This document shows positions 17,065 to 25,780 of a stretch of 64,000 bases of DNA, piece by piece. How positions within the stretch are numbered: the stretch's first letter is position 1; every line of letters starts with the position of its first letter. Source of the DNA: Photobacterium sp. DA100 (GTDB lineage: Bacteria > Pseudomonadota > Gammaproteobacteria > Enterobacterales > Vibrionaceae). The stretch is from NCBI RefSeq assembly GCF_029223585.1, contig NZ_CP119423.1:2480001-2544000 (forward strand), read 5' to 3'. The notes under the pieces are model-generated. The model had not been told where the DNA came from. It did not search any database and saw only the letters and a program-made list of their open reading frames with translations. Both the position numbers and the translations under genes were made by a program.

Positions 17065-19267
17065 CGATAGGTGCTCCATTGCCCGGGCCAGATCCCTTCA
17101 CTTGCCCTTCTCGTTGCTGTGCGCTTGGCTCATCTGAGCGTCGAGCTAGTGCCTCACAAACTTTCTCAGGTGTTGCCGGAATGGACGACAAAGGCACACC
17201 GATGGCATTTTCGACCGCTGCGACAAAGGCCGCCGCGCCACCGTTGTGAGTCAATTCACCCCCACCTTTGGCGCCGTTTGGCCCATAAGGGTATGGATTA
17301 TCGACAAGATCGCTGCCGATAGCCGGTACATCCAGCGCGGTCGGGATCACATAGTCAGCCATCGAGCGCTGGGCGAAGACGCCATCTTGGGTTATTTCCA
17401 ACTTCTCGCAACTGCCGTATCCCAACGCCTGAACCAAGCCGCCTTCGATCTGGCCCCTGAATATGGTGCTGTCAATGGCCCTGCCGATGTCATACACCGC
17501 CCAGGCCCCGGTAATGTCCGCTTCGCCGGTCGCCATATCGACCTCCACTTCCACCACGTTGGCACCATAGCTAGTCGCTTGGTAGGCGTTCCCCTGGTAG
17601 GTATTCTGATCCCACTGGTGGTAGTCAGGTTTGCAGTAAACCTCTGTGATTTCCTGATCTTCGCCCTCAACCCAAGACTTTTTCAGCTTTTTCGCTGCTT
17701 TTTCGAGGATATAACCAACAATCAATATCGATCGGGAAGCCACCGTCGGCCCGGAGTCGGGCACAATACCCGTATCTGGCACTGCCAGCTGGATCTCCTC
17801 CAACGGCTTATCTAGGGTATCTGCCACTATCTTGCGGAATGTCAGGCTCAGGCCCTGACCGATATCGGTGTTGGAGGCAAGGATCTGCACATTGCCATCA
17901 CTTCCCTTGAGCAGTTTGACCTTGGCCCTAACCAGGGTATCTTCCAGATCACCGGCAAAACCACAGCCATGCTGGAATATCGCCAGGCCTATACCTTTGC
18001 GGCGCTCAGGTTGGCTTCCATCTTGCCGGGTATATTCATTGAACTTGCGGTGATAATCCGACATATCGAGCACTTTGTGCAGCATCTCGTCGAGAACCAA
18101 ATCACCAAAGATTTCCGCACCGGTCAATGAGTGAGATTCGGCGGTGAGGAAATGCCGCTGCTTGAAGGCTACCGGATCGGCACCGAGCTGCTTGGCGACA
18201 TGGTGGATGTGGGTCTCCATGCAGAAGCAGTTTTGTGGTGAACCAAAGCCGCGGAATGCCCCCGTCGGCACGGTGTTGGTGGCCCAGGCATGCCCTTCTA
18301 CCCGAACGTTGGGAATATCGTAGACATTGGTGGCGGTCGTGATGGAACGCTGCAACACAATGCCAGACAAGCTCAGGTAGGCACCGGCGTTAACATCGAA
18401 CTTGATATCCATGGCGACAATCTTGCCGTCGGCATCGACACCGGTTTTATAGTGAAAAGTGACAGGGTGACGCTTGGAAGTAGTAGCAATATCTTCCCCG
18501 CGCTCGAAAATCAGCCGAATTGGCTGCTGCAGCTTCTCAACCGCTACTGCCAAAGGCGCTGCGAGCACGTCAGGGAAGTCTTCCTTACCGCCGAAGCCGC
18601 CACCGGTAGGGCATTGGATCGCCCTGACATTGTCATGGCCCAATACCACTGCCATGGTATGGTGGACATACCAGGGGCATTGCATCGAACCTTCCAGCAC
18701 CACTTTGCCATCTTGCGGATAGCAAACGGCCCCTTGGGTTTCGAGGTAGATATGCTCCTGATAGCCAGTCGAGCAGGTCTCTTCGATAATGGTGGCCGCT
18801 TGAGCAAAGCCGGCTTCGATGTCCCCCTTGTGCAGCATATGGGTATCAAGCACGTTGTCATCGGCGTGGATGGCACCGTCCTTCAGCGCCTTGGATTGCT
18901 CAATGGTATAAGCCGGCTCGAGGGGCGCGTATTCGACATCGATTTCATTAAGCAATTCATCAACGACATCAGGATCAGGCCCGACAACCAGATAGATCAC
19001 CTGACCGACAAACCGCACCTCTTGATCAGCAAAGGCAGGCCAGTCGATCTCGACAATCGGCAGGACATTCTGTCCGGGGACATCGTCTGCACCGAAAATA
19101 TGGTAGCCGTCAGGCAGGGTTGGAAGTGTTACCGATTTGATCCGCCCGCGAGGGCAAGAAGAGCGGTAAAACCGCCCTTCAAGTAGTCCCTCGTAATGGC
19201 GATCGGCAATATATTTCGCAGCTCCAGTGGCTTCCTCCCACTTAAAGTGCGTATTGACCGTATCCAT
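17054..19267 (-). CDS. xanthine dehydrogenase-type molybdopterin-binding subunit
   Basis: 737 residues with aldehyde oxidase/xanthine dehydrogenase hammerhead and Mo-binding domains. Mo-site motifs: CPTGGGFGGKEDFPD, GAFRGFGSPQ, SNTDIGQGL, GPTVASRS and the catalytic Glu in GAKGGGELTHNGG. It oxidises or hydroxylates an N-heterocycle such as a purine; the exact substrate is not readable. It follows ssnA by 14 bases and overlaps the FeS gene. Association with yqeB/yqeC/mocA-type genes makes it a candidate for the labile-selenium molybdenum hydroxylases. The C-terminal 25 residues are polar and probably disordered. Confidence 0.92.
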   Translation of the reverse strand: MDTVNTHFKWEEATGAAKYIADRHYEGLLEGRFYRSSCPRGRIKSVTLPTLPDGYHIFGADDVPGQNVLPIVEIDWPAFADQEVRFVGQVIYLVVGPDPDVVDELLNEIDVEYAPLEPAYTIEQSKALKDGAIHADDNVLDTHMLHKGDIEAGFAQAATIIEETCSTGYQEHIYLETQGAVCYPQDGKVVLEGSMQCPWYVHHTMAVVLGHDNVRAIQCPTGGGFGGKEDFPDVLAAPLAVAVEKLQQPIRLIFERGEDIATTSKRHPVTFHYKTGVDADGKIVAMDIKFDVNAGAYLSLSGIVLQRSITTATNVYDIPNVRVEGHAWATNTVPTGAFRGFGSPQNCFCMETHIHHVAKQLGADPVAFKQRHFLTAESHSLTGAEIFGDLVLDEMLHKVLDMSDYHRKFNEYTRQDGSQPERRKGIGLAIFQHGCGFAGDLEDTLVRAKVKLLKGSDGNVQILASNTDIGQGLSLTFRKIVADTLDKPLEEIQLAVPDTGIVPDSGPTVASRSILIVGYILEKAAKKLKKSWVEGEDQEITEVYCKPDYHQWDQNTYQGNAYQATSYGANVVEVEVDMATGEADITGAWAVYDIGRAIDSTIFRGQIEGGLVQALGYGSCEKLEITQDGVFAQRSMADYVIPTALDVPAIGSDLVDNPYPYGPNGAKGGGELTHNGGAAAFVAAVENAIGVPLSSIPATPEKVCEALARRSDEPSAQQREGQVKGSGPGNGAPIDED

Positions 19268-19281
19268 AACGGGATCTCACA

Positions 19282-20610
19282 TTAGTCCAACTTATCCATG
19301 GTTTGCCATAAACGCATCGCCACCTTGCGTGCCTCTGCGTAAATCGGTGCCACATCGAACGGGAACTCGCGATCTTCGTAGACGAAGCGACCTTCAACCA
19401 CCACGCTGTTGACGTTACCGGCATTGAAACCAAAGGCGATATGGCCCGGTAGGTTGTCTGCCACCAGCGGTGTCGGGCTGGTGTAGTCAAGCACAGTCAG
19501 GTCAGCTTTGTTGCCGGCATCAAGGCGGCCGAATTTCGCGCCGAAGTTACGGGCCAGAATTTCGTTACCGTTCCATAGATGGCGCAGGAAGCTGTCTGGC
19601 CACAACGGACCACCGGCATCACGATGCTTGAAGAAGGCAAACTTCAACTCTTCGAACATGTCGGCACCGATACCGTCGGTACCCAAGGCAACATTCTGGT
19701 AGCGCATCAGCTTGTCGTTGTAGCCCACGTTGTTGTTCATATTCGAACGGGCATTGTGGACCAAGAAGCCATTTTTGGCGTTCAGGATGGCAATGTCCTT
19801 TTCTGATAGGAACAAGCCATGTGCCAATAGGGTCTTCTCGTTGATCAAGCCGAAGCTGTCTAAGCGCTCAACAATATCCTGGCCGTAGTGATGGTGGCTG
19901 TGGGTCACGTCATAGCGATCTTCCGCCACGTGGACATGGATCCCGCGCCCGGTAGCCTGGACCGCTTCGGCCATCATCGACAACCCGTCATTGGTCACCG
20001 TAAACGGTGCGTGGGCTCCGATATGGGCTTCAACCAGGTAAGGCTCTTCACCATTTTCCTTGGCACGGTCAATTAACTGGGCAAACGCAATATTCTCCTC
20101 GACGCCTGCCACCATTTCTTTCATGCCGTGGTTACGGTCGGTGGTCTCGAAACAGGTCATGCCGCGCAGGCCTGCTTTCAAGAACCCTTTGCGCAGGGTA
20201 TTGAGCGAGCCGGCGATGTAATTCGGCGAGGCATGGTGGTCAATCACCGATGAACAACCGCACTTGATCGCTTCCAGCGAGCAGATCAGACCGCTGTAGT
20301 ACAAGGCTTCTTCGTCCAGCGCCCTGTCCATCCGCCACCAAAGGTTCTTCAGTATCGAAATGAAGTCAGGACTTGGCTTGATATCAGCCATGATCCCGCG
20401 CGCCAACCCAGAGTAGAAGTGGTTGTGAGAGCAGACAATACCCGGCATTACCAGTTTGCCCTTCATGTCCTTAACTTGGGCATCTGGGTAGTTGGCCGCC
20501 AGATTGGCGCCAACTTCCTTGATTTTGTCGCCGTCGATAACAATATCGACGCCTTCTTTGATCAGTGCAGGCTCAAACTGCACAGCTGTTGCATTTCTGA
20601 GTACTAACAT
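19282..20610 (-). CDS. ssnA: SsnA, amidohydrolase of the purine/selenium cluster
   Basis: 442 residues, identical in length to E. coli SsnA. Metal-dependent amidohydrolase motifs: GIVCSHNHFYSGLARGIMA (HxH), SSVIDHHASPNYI, EAHIGAHAPFTV, HVHVAEDRYD, LLAHGLFLSEKD and GTDGIGADMFEELK. SsnA belongs to the gene set needed for anaerobic urate/purine degradation; the precise ring-opening or deamination step is not fixed by sequence. The start MLVLRNATAV at 20610 has GAGGAG upstream, 14 bases after the ygfK stop, so the two are co-transcribed. Confidence 0.95.
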   Translation of the reverse strand: MLVLRNATAVQFEPALIKEGVDIVIDGDKIKEVGANLAANYPDAQVKDMKGKLVMPGIVCSHNHFYSGLARGIMADIKPSPDFISILKNLWWRMDRALDEEALYYSGLICSLEAIKCGCSSVIDHHASPNYIAGSLNTLRKGFLKAGLRGMTCFETTDRNHGMKEMVAGVEENIAFAQLIDRAKENGEEPYLVEAHIGAHAPFTVTNDGLSMMAEAVQATGRGIHVHVAEDRYDVTHSHHHYGQDIVERLDSFGLINEKTLLAHGLFLSEKDIAILNAKNGFLVHNARSNMNNNVGYNDKLMRYQNVALGTDGIGADMFEELKFAFFKHRDAGGPLWPDSFLRHLWNGNEILARNFGAKFGRLDAGNKADLTVLDYTSPTPLVADNLPGHIAFGFNAGNVNSVVVEGRFVYEDREFPFDVAPIYAEARKVAMRLWQTMDKLD

Positions 20611-20624
20611 TCCCTGGCTCCTCA

Positions 20625-23600
20625 CTAAACATCTACTTTGCCAAGCAGGTAGCTGTGGTTAGCCATGACATAGTTGATAATCGTCGCTTCATCAGCGAGC
20701 GACTCTGGCATGTCCACATTGCCCTGCTCATTAATACGGAAGGAATAAATCTCACTTTGACTGCGAACCAGTACTTCGTCACCTTCGACGAAGAAACCGG
20801 CGTTGGTGCTGTTGGTAAAGTCTTCACGCAGATTGAACAGCGTGAACTTGTCTTTGTACGGCTTGCTGTCCCATGGGCAGAACTGGGCACAGTTACCACA
20901 CTCGTTACAGTACGCATCAAGGTGTAGCGTCTGGAACTGGTCACGGAAGCCCGGGATCGGCAGCGAAATATTGGCACGGTTCGGACACACATCCACACAC
21001 TTGCTACAGATGTACGAACATTCCAGACAACGTTTCGCTTCTTGCTCGATAAATTGCTCGCGGTCGGCTTCTTCCAGCTTGTTGGCTTCAATCAGCTTGA
21101 CCTGGATATCGCCTTTACGGGCGTATACGGCTTCAACTTTAACATCGGATTTGGCTTCGAGCTGCTCATCGGCCTGTGCTTCACGGGCCAAGATAGTGGT
21201 TGCCGCCTTACGGCCACCGGAAATCGCCGATACGATTGATGATGGGCCAGTGTGGGCATCACCCATCAAGAACACATTCTCAACCGCGGTTTCACAGCTT
21301 TCACGGTCAACAACCGGCCAGCCATCTTCGCCCATTGGGATCCCCATGCGAGACAAGACATCGCAATTAGACTGCTCACCGACGGCAGTGATCAAGGCAT
21401 CAGCCTGAAGCTCAACCGTCATATCTGTTGCTACAGGGCGGCGGCGGCCTTTCTCATCAGGTTCGCCCAACTCCATCACACGAGCGGTCAGCTTACCATC
21501 GGCATCGAACTGCTCTGGGTTGGTCAGGAACATGAACTGCACACCATCTTCCACTGCTTCTTCGTACTCTTCCTTATAGGCAGGCATCTCGGCGATAGTA
21601 CGACGGTAAAGGATGGTGACCTTCTCAACGCCATCCACTTTCAATGCGGCACGGGCGCTGTCCATTGCGGTGTTACCGGCACCGACAACCACAACATGCT
21701 TGCCGAGCTTGAGCTCTTCGCCGTCATTGAAGCTACGCAGGAATTCCAGTGACTTGTAGATATTGGTGTTATCACCCGCCAGTGAAATCGGATTACCCTT
21801 GTCCGCGCCTATACCAAAACAGACATACTTGAAGCCGCTCTTTTTCAGCACATCAACGGTCAGGTCTGGATTGCAGCCGTATTCGATATTCACGCCGTGA
21901 TCGGTGACAAACTGGATGTCATGTTCAATCGCTTCAGCCGGAATACGGAACTGCGGAATAATATTCTTCACCACCCCACCGGCGTTTTTCTCTTTCTCAA
22001 ACACGGTTACAGGGTGGCCGGCACGTGCCATGAAGTAAGCGGCAGACAAACCGGCAGGACCGGCACCAATCACCGCCACAGGATGCTTGGCTGTATTTAG
22101 GCTTGGCTCATGCCACTTGGCTTTGTATTCGTCCCAACCTTTGGCCAGTGCGATTTTCTTCATTTCACGGATATTCAACGCACCTTCGTAGTCACGGCGG
22201 GTACAGTTGTACTGGCACTGGTGATCACAGATATGGCCGGTGATTGAAGGCAAGGCGTTCCGCGCATAAATCACTTCCAGCGCTTCGGTGTACTTGTGCT
22301 CACCCATCAGGCGGATGTACTCAGGAATGTCCTGGCTGATCGGACAGGCCGTGACACAAGGTGCAACGTAACAGTCGGTCAGCGGTACCGCTTTCTTCAC
22401 GCTGATCTCTTCCGGGCCACGCCACTCTTTCTGGACGTAATCGGCATCAAGCGATTTTGCTGCCAGTGCTTCTAGCTTGACCAAGTCGACTTTGCCCATG
22501 CCCCACTCGTCGCTGCCTTCCAACTCTTTGGCGCAGTCAGACAGGCGAAGGTAACCGCCCGGCTTGAGCAGATCCGTTGCCATCGTAATAGGACGGATCC
22601 CCGCTTCGAAGATTTCCTTGATGTTGAACTTGCTGGCACCGCCCGAGTACGAGATTGGCAGTGTACCGTTGAATTCACGGGACAACTCCAGCGCGACATT
22701 GATAGATAGCGGGAACAGAGCACGGCCGGACATGTACATTTCTTTGTCTGGCAAACGGCCTTTCTTATTGATAGTACCCAGGGTGTTGGTCAGTTTGACA
22801 CCGAAGCCGATGCCTTTTTCCTTGCCCAGGTCGACCAGGCGGTGCAGCATGTCTTTGGCATCATTGATTTGCAGATCGTGGCTGAAGGACTCTTCGCTCA
22901 GTGCCACATAGTCAAAGCCTGCATTATCAAGGATACCGCGTACCCGCTCGAAGCCCAATAGGGTTGGGTTCAGTTTAACGAAAGTGTTGATGCCCTTGTC
23001 TTCAATCATGTAACGACAGATGGCTTCGATTTCATGCGGAGGACAACCGTGCATGGTAGACAGTGTCACACCACGGGTTAGCTGGGCAGGAATATCATCG
23101 ACCATGGCATTGAGGCGGTCGACTCTCTCTTCAAGCTGATACTCACGGATGAAGTCAGGATCTTGGATAAAGGTCTTCAGCTCGCTGATGTAGGCGTGGA
23201 AGCTTGGATGCTCGCTGGAGTCAAGCATATCGTGAATGTACTTCTGCATCGGCGGGGTTTGAATACCGGATAGGTCATAGCCGACACTCATATTGAAGAT
23301 AAAGGATTTGGCCTCGCCATCGGTTCTCGGAGCGAAGACTTCTTCCAATAGATGCAGGGCAATCCACGCCTTGAGGTATTCGTCATAAGCTTTAAGCAGC
23401 GTGAATTCTGTCGACCATTCGGTGTTGAAACACTCATCTTCAGCATCGATACACGGTTTGGCGATCTCCAACTGATCAAGCTTCTGGACGGTTTTCAGCT
23501 CCATGAAGCGGCCACCGGCAAGCCAAGAAGTAATGATGTTCTGGGCTAATTGGGTATGAGGGCCAGCTGCAGGACCAACAGGGGTTTCACAATACTCTCC

Positions 23601-23741
23601 CCAAACCGCCAGTGATTCTTTGCTCGCTTTGCGGTAGAACTGCTTCTCTGGAATACCGAAGATAGATTTACTCTGCTTGTATTCACTAAACATTCGGTTA
23701 AGTAGCTCACCGAACGGAACGGGGCGCATGATATCTCCCAT
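20625..23741 (-). CDS. ygfK: YgfK, iron-sulfur flavoprotein electron-transfer subunit
   Basis: 1038 residues. In order: a dihydroorotate-dehydrogenase-like barrel (about 40-430), a GltD/DPD-type 4Fe-4S domain (about 450-560; CYVAPCVTACPI and CDHQCQYNCTR), an FAD/NAD(P) pyridine nucleotide oxidoreductase (about 565-880; GAGPAGLSAAYFMARAGH and GAGNTAMDSARA), and two ferredoxin-like clusters (CLECSYICSKCVDVCP and CNECGNCAQFCPW). It is thought to move electrons from NAD(P)H or ferredoxin to a purine-pathway reductive step. The start MGDIMRPV at 23741 has AAGGAG 7 bases upstream. A sigma-54-like promoter and four palindromic sites lie upstream. Confidence 0.95.
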   Translation of the reverse strand: MGDIMRPVPFGELLNRMFSEYKQSKSIFGIPEKQFYRKASKESLAVWGEYCETPVGPAAGPHTQLAQNIITSWLAGGRFMELKTVQKLDQLEIAKPCIDAEDECFNTEWSTEFTLLKAYDEYLKAWIALHLLEEVFAPRTDGEAKSFIFNMSVGYDLSGIQTPPMQKYIHDMLDSSEHPSFHAYISELKTFIQDPDFIREYQLEERVDRLNAMVDDIPAQLTRGVTLSTMHGCPPHEIEAICRYMIEDKGINTFVKLNPTLLGFERVRGILDNAGFDYVALSEESFSHDLQINDAKDMLHRLVDLGKEKGIGFGVKLTNTLGTINKKGRLPDKEMYMSGRALFPLSINVALELSREFNGTLPISYSGGASKFNIKEIFEAGIRPITMATDLLKPGGYLRLSDCAKELEGSDEWGMGKVDLVKLEALAAKSLDADYVQKEWRGPEEISVKKAVPLTDCYVAPCVTACPISQDIPEYIRLMGEHKYTEALEVIYARNALPSITGHICDHQCQYNCTRRDYEGALNIREMKKIALAKGWDEYKAKWHEPSLNTAKHPVAVIGAGPAGLSAAYFMARAGHPVTVFEKEKNAGGVVKNIIPQFRIPAEAIEHDIQFVTDHGVNIEYGCNPDLTVDVLKKSGFKYVCFGIGADKGNPISLAGDNTNIYKSLEFLRSFNDGEELKLGKHVVVVGAGNTAMDSARAALKVDGVEKVTILYRRTIAEMPAYKEEYEEAVEDGVQFMFLTNPEQFDADGKLTARVMELGEPDEKGRRRPVATDMTVELQADALITAVGEQSNCDVLSRMGIPMGEDGWPVVDRESCETAVENVFLMGDAHTGPSSIVSAISGGRKAATTILAREAQADEQLEAKSDVKVEAVYARKGDIQVKLIEANKLEEADREQFIEQEAKRCLECSYICSKCVDVCPNRANISLPIPGFRDQFQTLHLDAYCNECGNCAQFCPWDSKPYKDKFTLFNLREDFTNSTNAGFFVEGDEVLVRSQSEIYSFRINEQGNVDMPESLADEATIINYVMANHSYLLGKVDV

Positions 23742-23841
23742 GATAGATCTCCTTGATGCTTTTCTTGTTCTTCTAGGCACATTTATTTGCGCAATATGTC
23801 AGGCTAATAATGTGTAGGGCTAAATAAGCTAAACACTTAAG

Positions 23842-23857
23842 AGCAACTACTGAGCCA
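23842..23857 (-). promoter_or_regulatory. sigma-54-like promoter for the ygfK operon
   Basis: The minus strand reads TGGCTCAGTAGTTGCT: GG-N10-GC spacing with a perfect TTGCT -12 box and TGGC -24 box. It lies 100-116 bases before the ygfK start. Confidence 0.7.
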
Positions 23858-24030
23858 AACTTTTTCAGCCCCAACAAAACGGGCGGATTTATTAATGAAT
23901 TTCGTGAGCAAAGTCGAAAGTTCACTGCATTTTGTGACAGGTGACAAATAAACAGGTTTATTTAAAATAAGAAAACTTCAAACAAAAAAACCACTCAAAT
24001 GAGGATGATTATTGATTAGAAAAGAATTGC

Positions 24031-24043
24031 TATCATATTAATA
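24031..24043. promoter_or_regulatory. near-copy of the TATCA-N3-TGATA palindrome
   Basis: TATCATATTAATA, one mismatch from the perfect motif. It is the first of four clustered sites between mocA and ygfK. Confidence 0.45.
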
Positions 24044-24049
24044 AAAAGC

Positions 24050-24062
24050 TATCAGTTTGATA
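24050..24062. promoter_or_regulatory. TATCA-N3-TGATA palindrome upstream of ygfK
   Basis: TATCAGTTTGATA, perfect. A further TATCA-N7-TGATA with wider spacing follows at 24061-24077. The rest of 23858-24195 is AT-rich with no gene. Confidence 0.65.
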
Positions 24063-24149
24063 TCAACTATTATGATAGATATTATCCGCCATGAGAAATT
24101 AAACATCTAATGAAATAAAATAAAAAATGTGAGATAAAAGCACTCTCGA

Positions 24150-24162
24150 TATCAGATTGATA
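24150..24162. promoter_or_regulatory. TATCA-N3-TGATA palindrome upstream of ygfK
   Basis: TATCAGATTGATA, perfect, 100 bp (about 9-10 helical turns) from the copy at 24050. Confidence 0.65.
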
Positions 24163-24179
24163 AAAAAGCGATTATCAGC

Positions 24180-24192
24180 TATCAAGTTGATA
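24180..24192. promoter_or_regulatory. TATCA-N3-TGATA palindrome at the 3' end of mocA
   Basis: TATCAAGTTGATA, perfect, 30 bp from the previous copy and 3 bases from the mocA stop. Confidence 0.65.
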
Positions 24193-24195
24193 GTG

Positions 24196-24789
24196 CTAAT
24201 GTGACACAGCACACAACTCTTCATAGGCCTGCGGTGTATCAACATCTAAATATATTTCATCGCAACCCAACCCTAAATATTTAACTGGATAGCGGAAGAT
24301 AATTTTCTTCATCGATGAATGTATATTGGCATTGAGCACCATATTCTTTAATCGACAAGGGATCAGTACCGGATGGCCAGGCCTTAGGGCCGTACCAGGG
24401 AATACGGTACACCCACCTCTTTCAAACCAGACCTGGCGGAAGACATGCGGTGGTACACAGGGCATATCTCCATGGGTAATAAAGAAAAAATCGCTCTCGA
24501 CATGCCGGACACCCTGCTGGATAGAGCTGAACATACCGGCCTGGTAATCTTCGTTGACCACTATCTTTACTCTTTGATCATTTTTATATTTTTCAATAAG
24601 TTCCGCCCTTCTATAACCAACAACCAAAATGACCCGACGACAAAATGAGAGCGCATTTTCGATACTTGCATCAAGGATTGTGTACTGCTGGTAAGGTAGC
24701 ATGAGTTTCCAGTCCCCCATTCTTGAAGACAGGCCCGCAGCAGGCATAACGCAGTCTAAACGTTCGGGACGTAACGATTTATCCATCAC
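24196..24789 (-). CDS. mocA: MocA-like molybdenum cofactor nucleotidyltransferase
   Basis: 197 residues of the NTP-transferase/MobA-like fold. The N-terminal nucleotide loop is PAAGLSSRMGDWKLMLPY, followed by LVVGYR, THGDMPCVPP (metal-binding Asp) and PGHPVLIP. MocA uses CTP to convert Mo-molybdopterin to its cytosine dinucleotide, a form used by several molybdenum hydroxylases. AGGAG lies 8 bases before a GTG start at 24789; the ATG one codon later is the alternative. It diverges from yqeC with only 36 bases between starts and reads toward ygfK. MocA homologues travel with YqeB/YqeC in selenium-dependent hydroxylase clusters. Confidence 0.9.
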   Translation of the reverse strand: MMDKSLRPERLDCVMPAAGLSSRMGDWKLMLPYQQYTILDASIENALSFCRRVILVVGYRRAELIEKYKNDQRVKIVVNEDYQAGMFSSIQQGVRHVESDFFFITHGDMPCVPPHVFRQVWFERGGCTVFPGTALRPGHPVLIPCRLKNMVLNANIHSSMKKIIFRYPVKYLGLGCDEIYLDVDTPQAYEELCAVSH

Positions 24790-24825
24790 TGAACATACTC
24801 CTTTATTGATAATTATGGTGGTCGC

Positions 24826-25743
24826 ATGGTTAATAGCACACAGACACGATTAATAGAGCAAACTCCAGACCAATTTATCCTGTCTGAGTTATACCAATAC
24901 CATTTAACTGCTGAAACCACCCCGGTATTTATTACTCTAGTCGGTGGTGGTGGAAAAACATCCGCCGCATTTTGGCTTGCCCGTAAATTCAAACTGTGGG
25001 GCAATGCCGTTTGCCTAACCACGACCACGAAAATGTATTTGCCCGATGCACACCAGGCTGATTATATCCTTCCCCTGAATGCCATGTACTGCAATAAAAA
25101 AGAAAATGGAAAGATAATAGAAACGCGTAATAATGCTTTAGCACAAGATGAATTTGATTTTCATGACCCAGCCATCACTTTTTGCTATAAATCATTATTA
25201 ACCGACCACTTGAAAACAGCCCGTTTGAAAGTATCTGGGTTATCTGAAAGAGAGATAAAAAAACTACAAAATGATTTCCCCTTCACAGTTTTTATTATTG
25301 AAGGCGATGGTTCCCGCTCATTACCGATAAAAGCCCCTCACGGGCATGAGCCTTGCATTCCGAGTTACTCGGATATGGTGATTGGTGTCACCGGTGCAGA
25401 GGCCATCAACCACAAGGCGATTCCCGAACGCGTTCACCGCTGGCCGGCTTTTTCAGCCCTTACACAGTGCCACCCCGGAGATGTGATCGACGCCCAAGTG
25501 TTGCAACCGCTGATTTCTCACCCGCAGGGGTTATTTAAATCAACCCCAAGGACAGCAAAGCAAGTCTGGCTGATAAACAAAATGGATCAGGCCAACGATG
25601 CCCTAACCGTTAGCCAGATCGCGGAAGAGGTACTGGTCAACAGTCCACAGCTCGATTCCGTTTGGCTGGCAGAAATGCAGGCGGATACACCAATCAAAAA
25701 AGTTATTTTGAAGAAGCAAGTAGCCTATGCCACTGAAACATAG
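24826..25743 (+). CDS. yqeC: YqeC, putative selenium-dependent hydroxylase accessory protein
   Basis: 305 residues. A P-loop near residue 37 (LVGGGGKTSAAFWLAR) and later motifs (IEGDGSRSLPIKAPHGHEP, VIGVTGAEA, HRWPAFS) identify the YqeC family, a marker of selenium-dependent molybdenum hydroxylase systems. The biochemical role is unproven; nucleotide binding is predicted. It is longer than E. coli YqeC. It precedes yqeB by 37 bases on the same strand, so they form an operon. The upstream gap to mocA is 36 bases, so its promoter must lie inside or overlap mocA. Confidence 0.92.
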   Translation: MVNSTQTRLIEQTPDQFILSELYQYHLTAETTPVFITLVGGGGKTSAAFWLARKFKLWGNAVCLTTTTKMYLPDAHQADYILPLNAMYCNKKENGKIIETRNNALAQDEFDFHDPAITFCYKSLLTDHLKTARLKVSGLSEREIKKLQNDFPFTVFIIEGDGSRSLPIKAPHGHEPCIPSYSDMVIGVTGAEAINHKAIPERVHRWPAFSALTQCHPGDVIDAQVLQPLISHPQGLFKSTPRTAKQVWLINKMDQANDALTVSQIAEEVLVNSPQLDSVWLAEMQADTPIKKVILKKQVAYATET

Positions 25744-25780
25744 CAGCTACCTGACACCTTCAGTATTGAGGTCATAGAAC

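Noticed and set aside
20625..23741. Selenate reductase function for YgfK and XdhD
   Set aside because: The name comes from family labels; the surrounding genes fit purine/urate breakdown, and no selenate-specific feature is visible.
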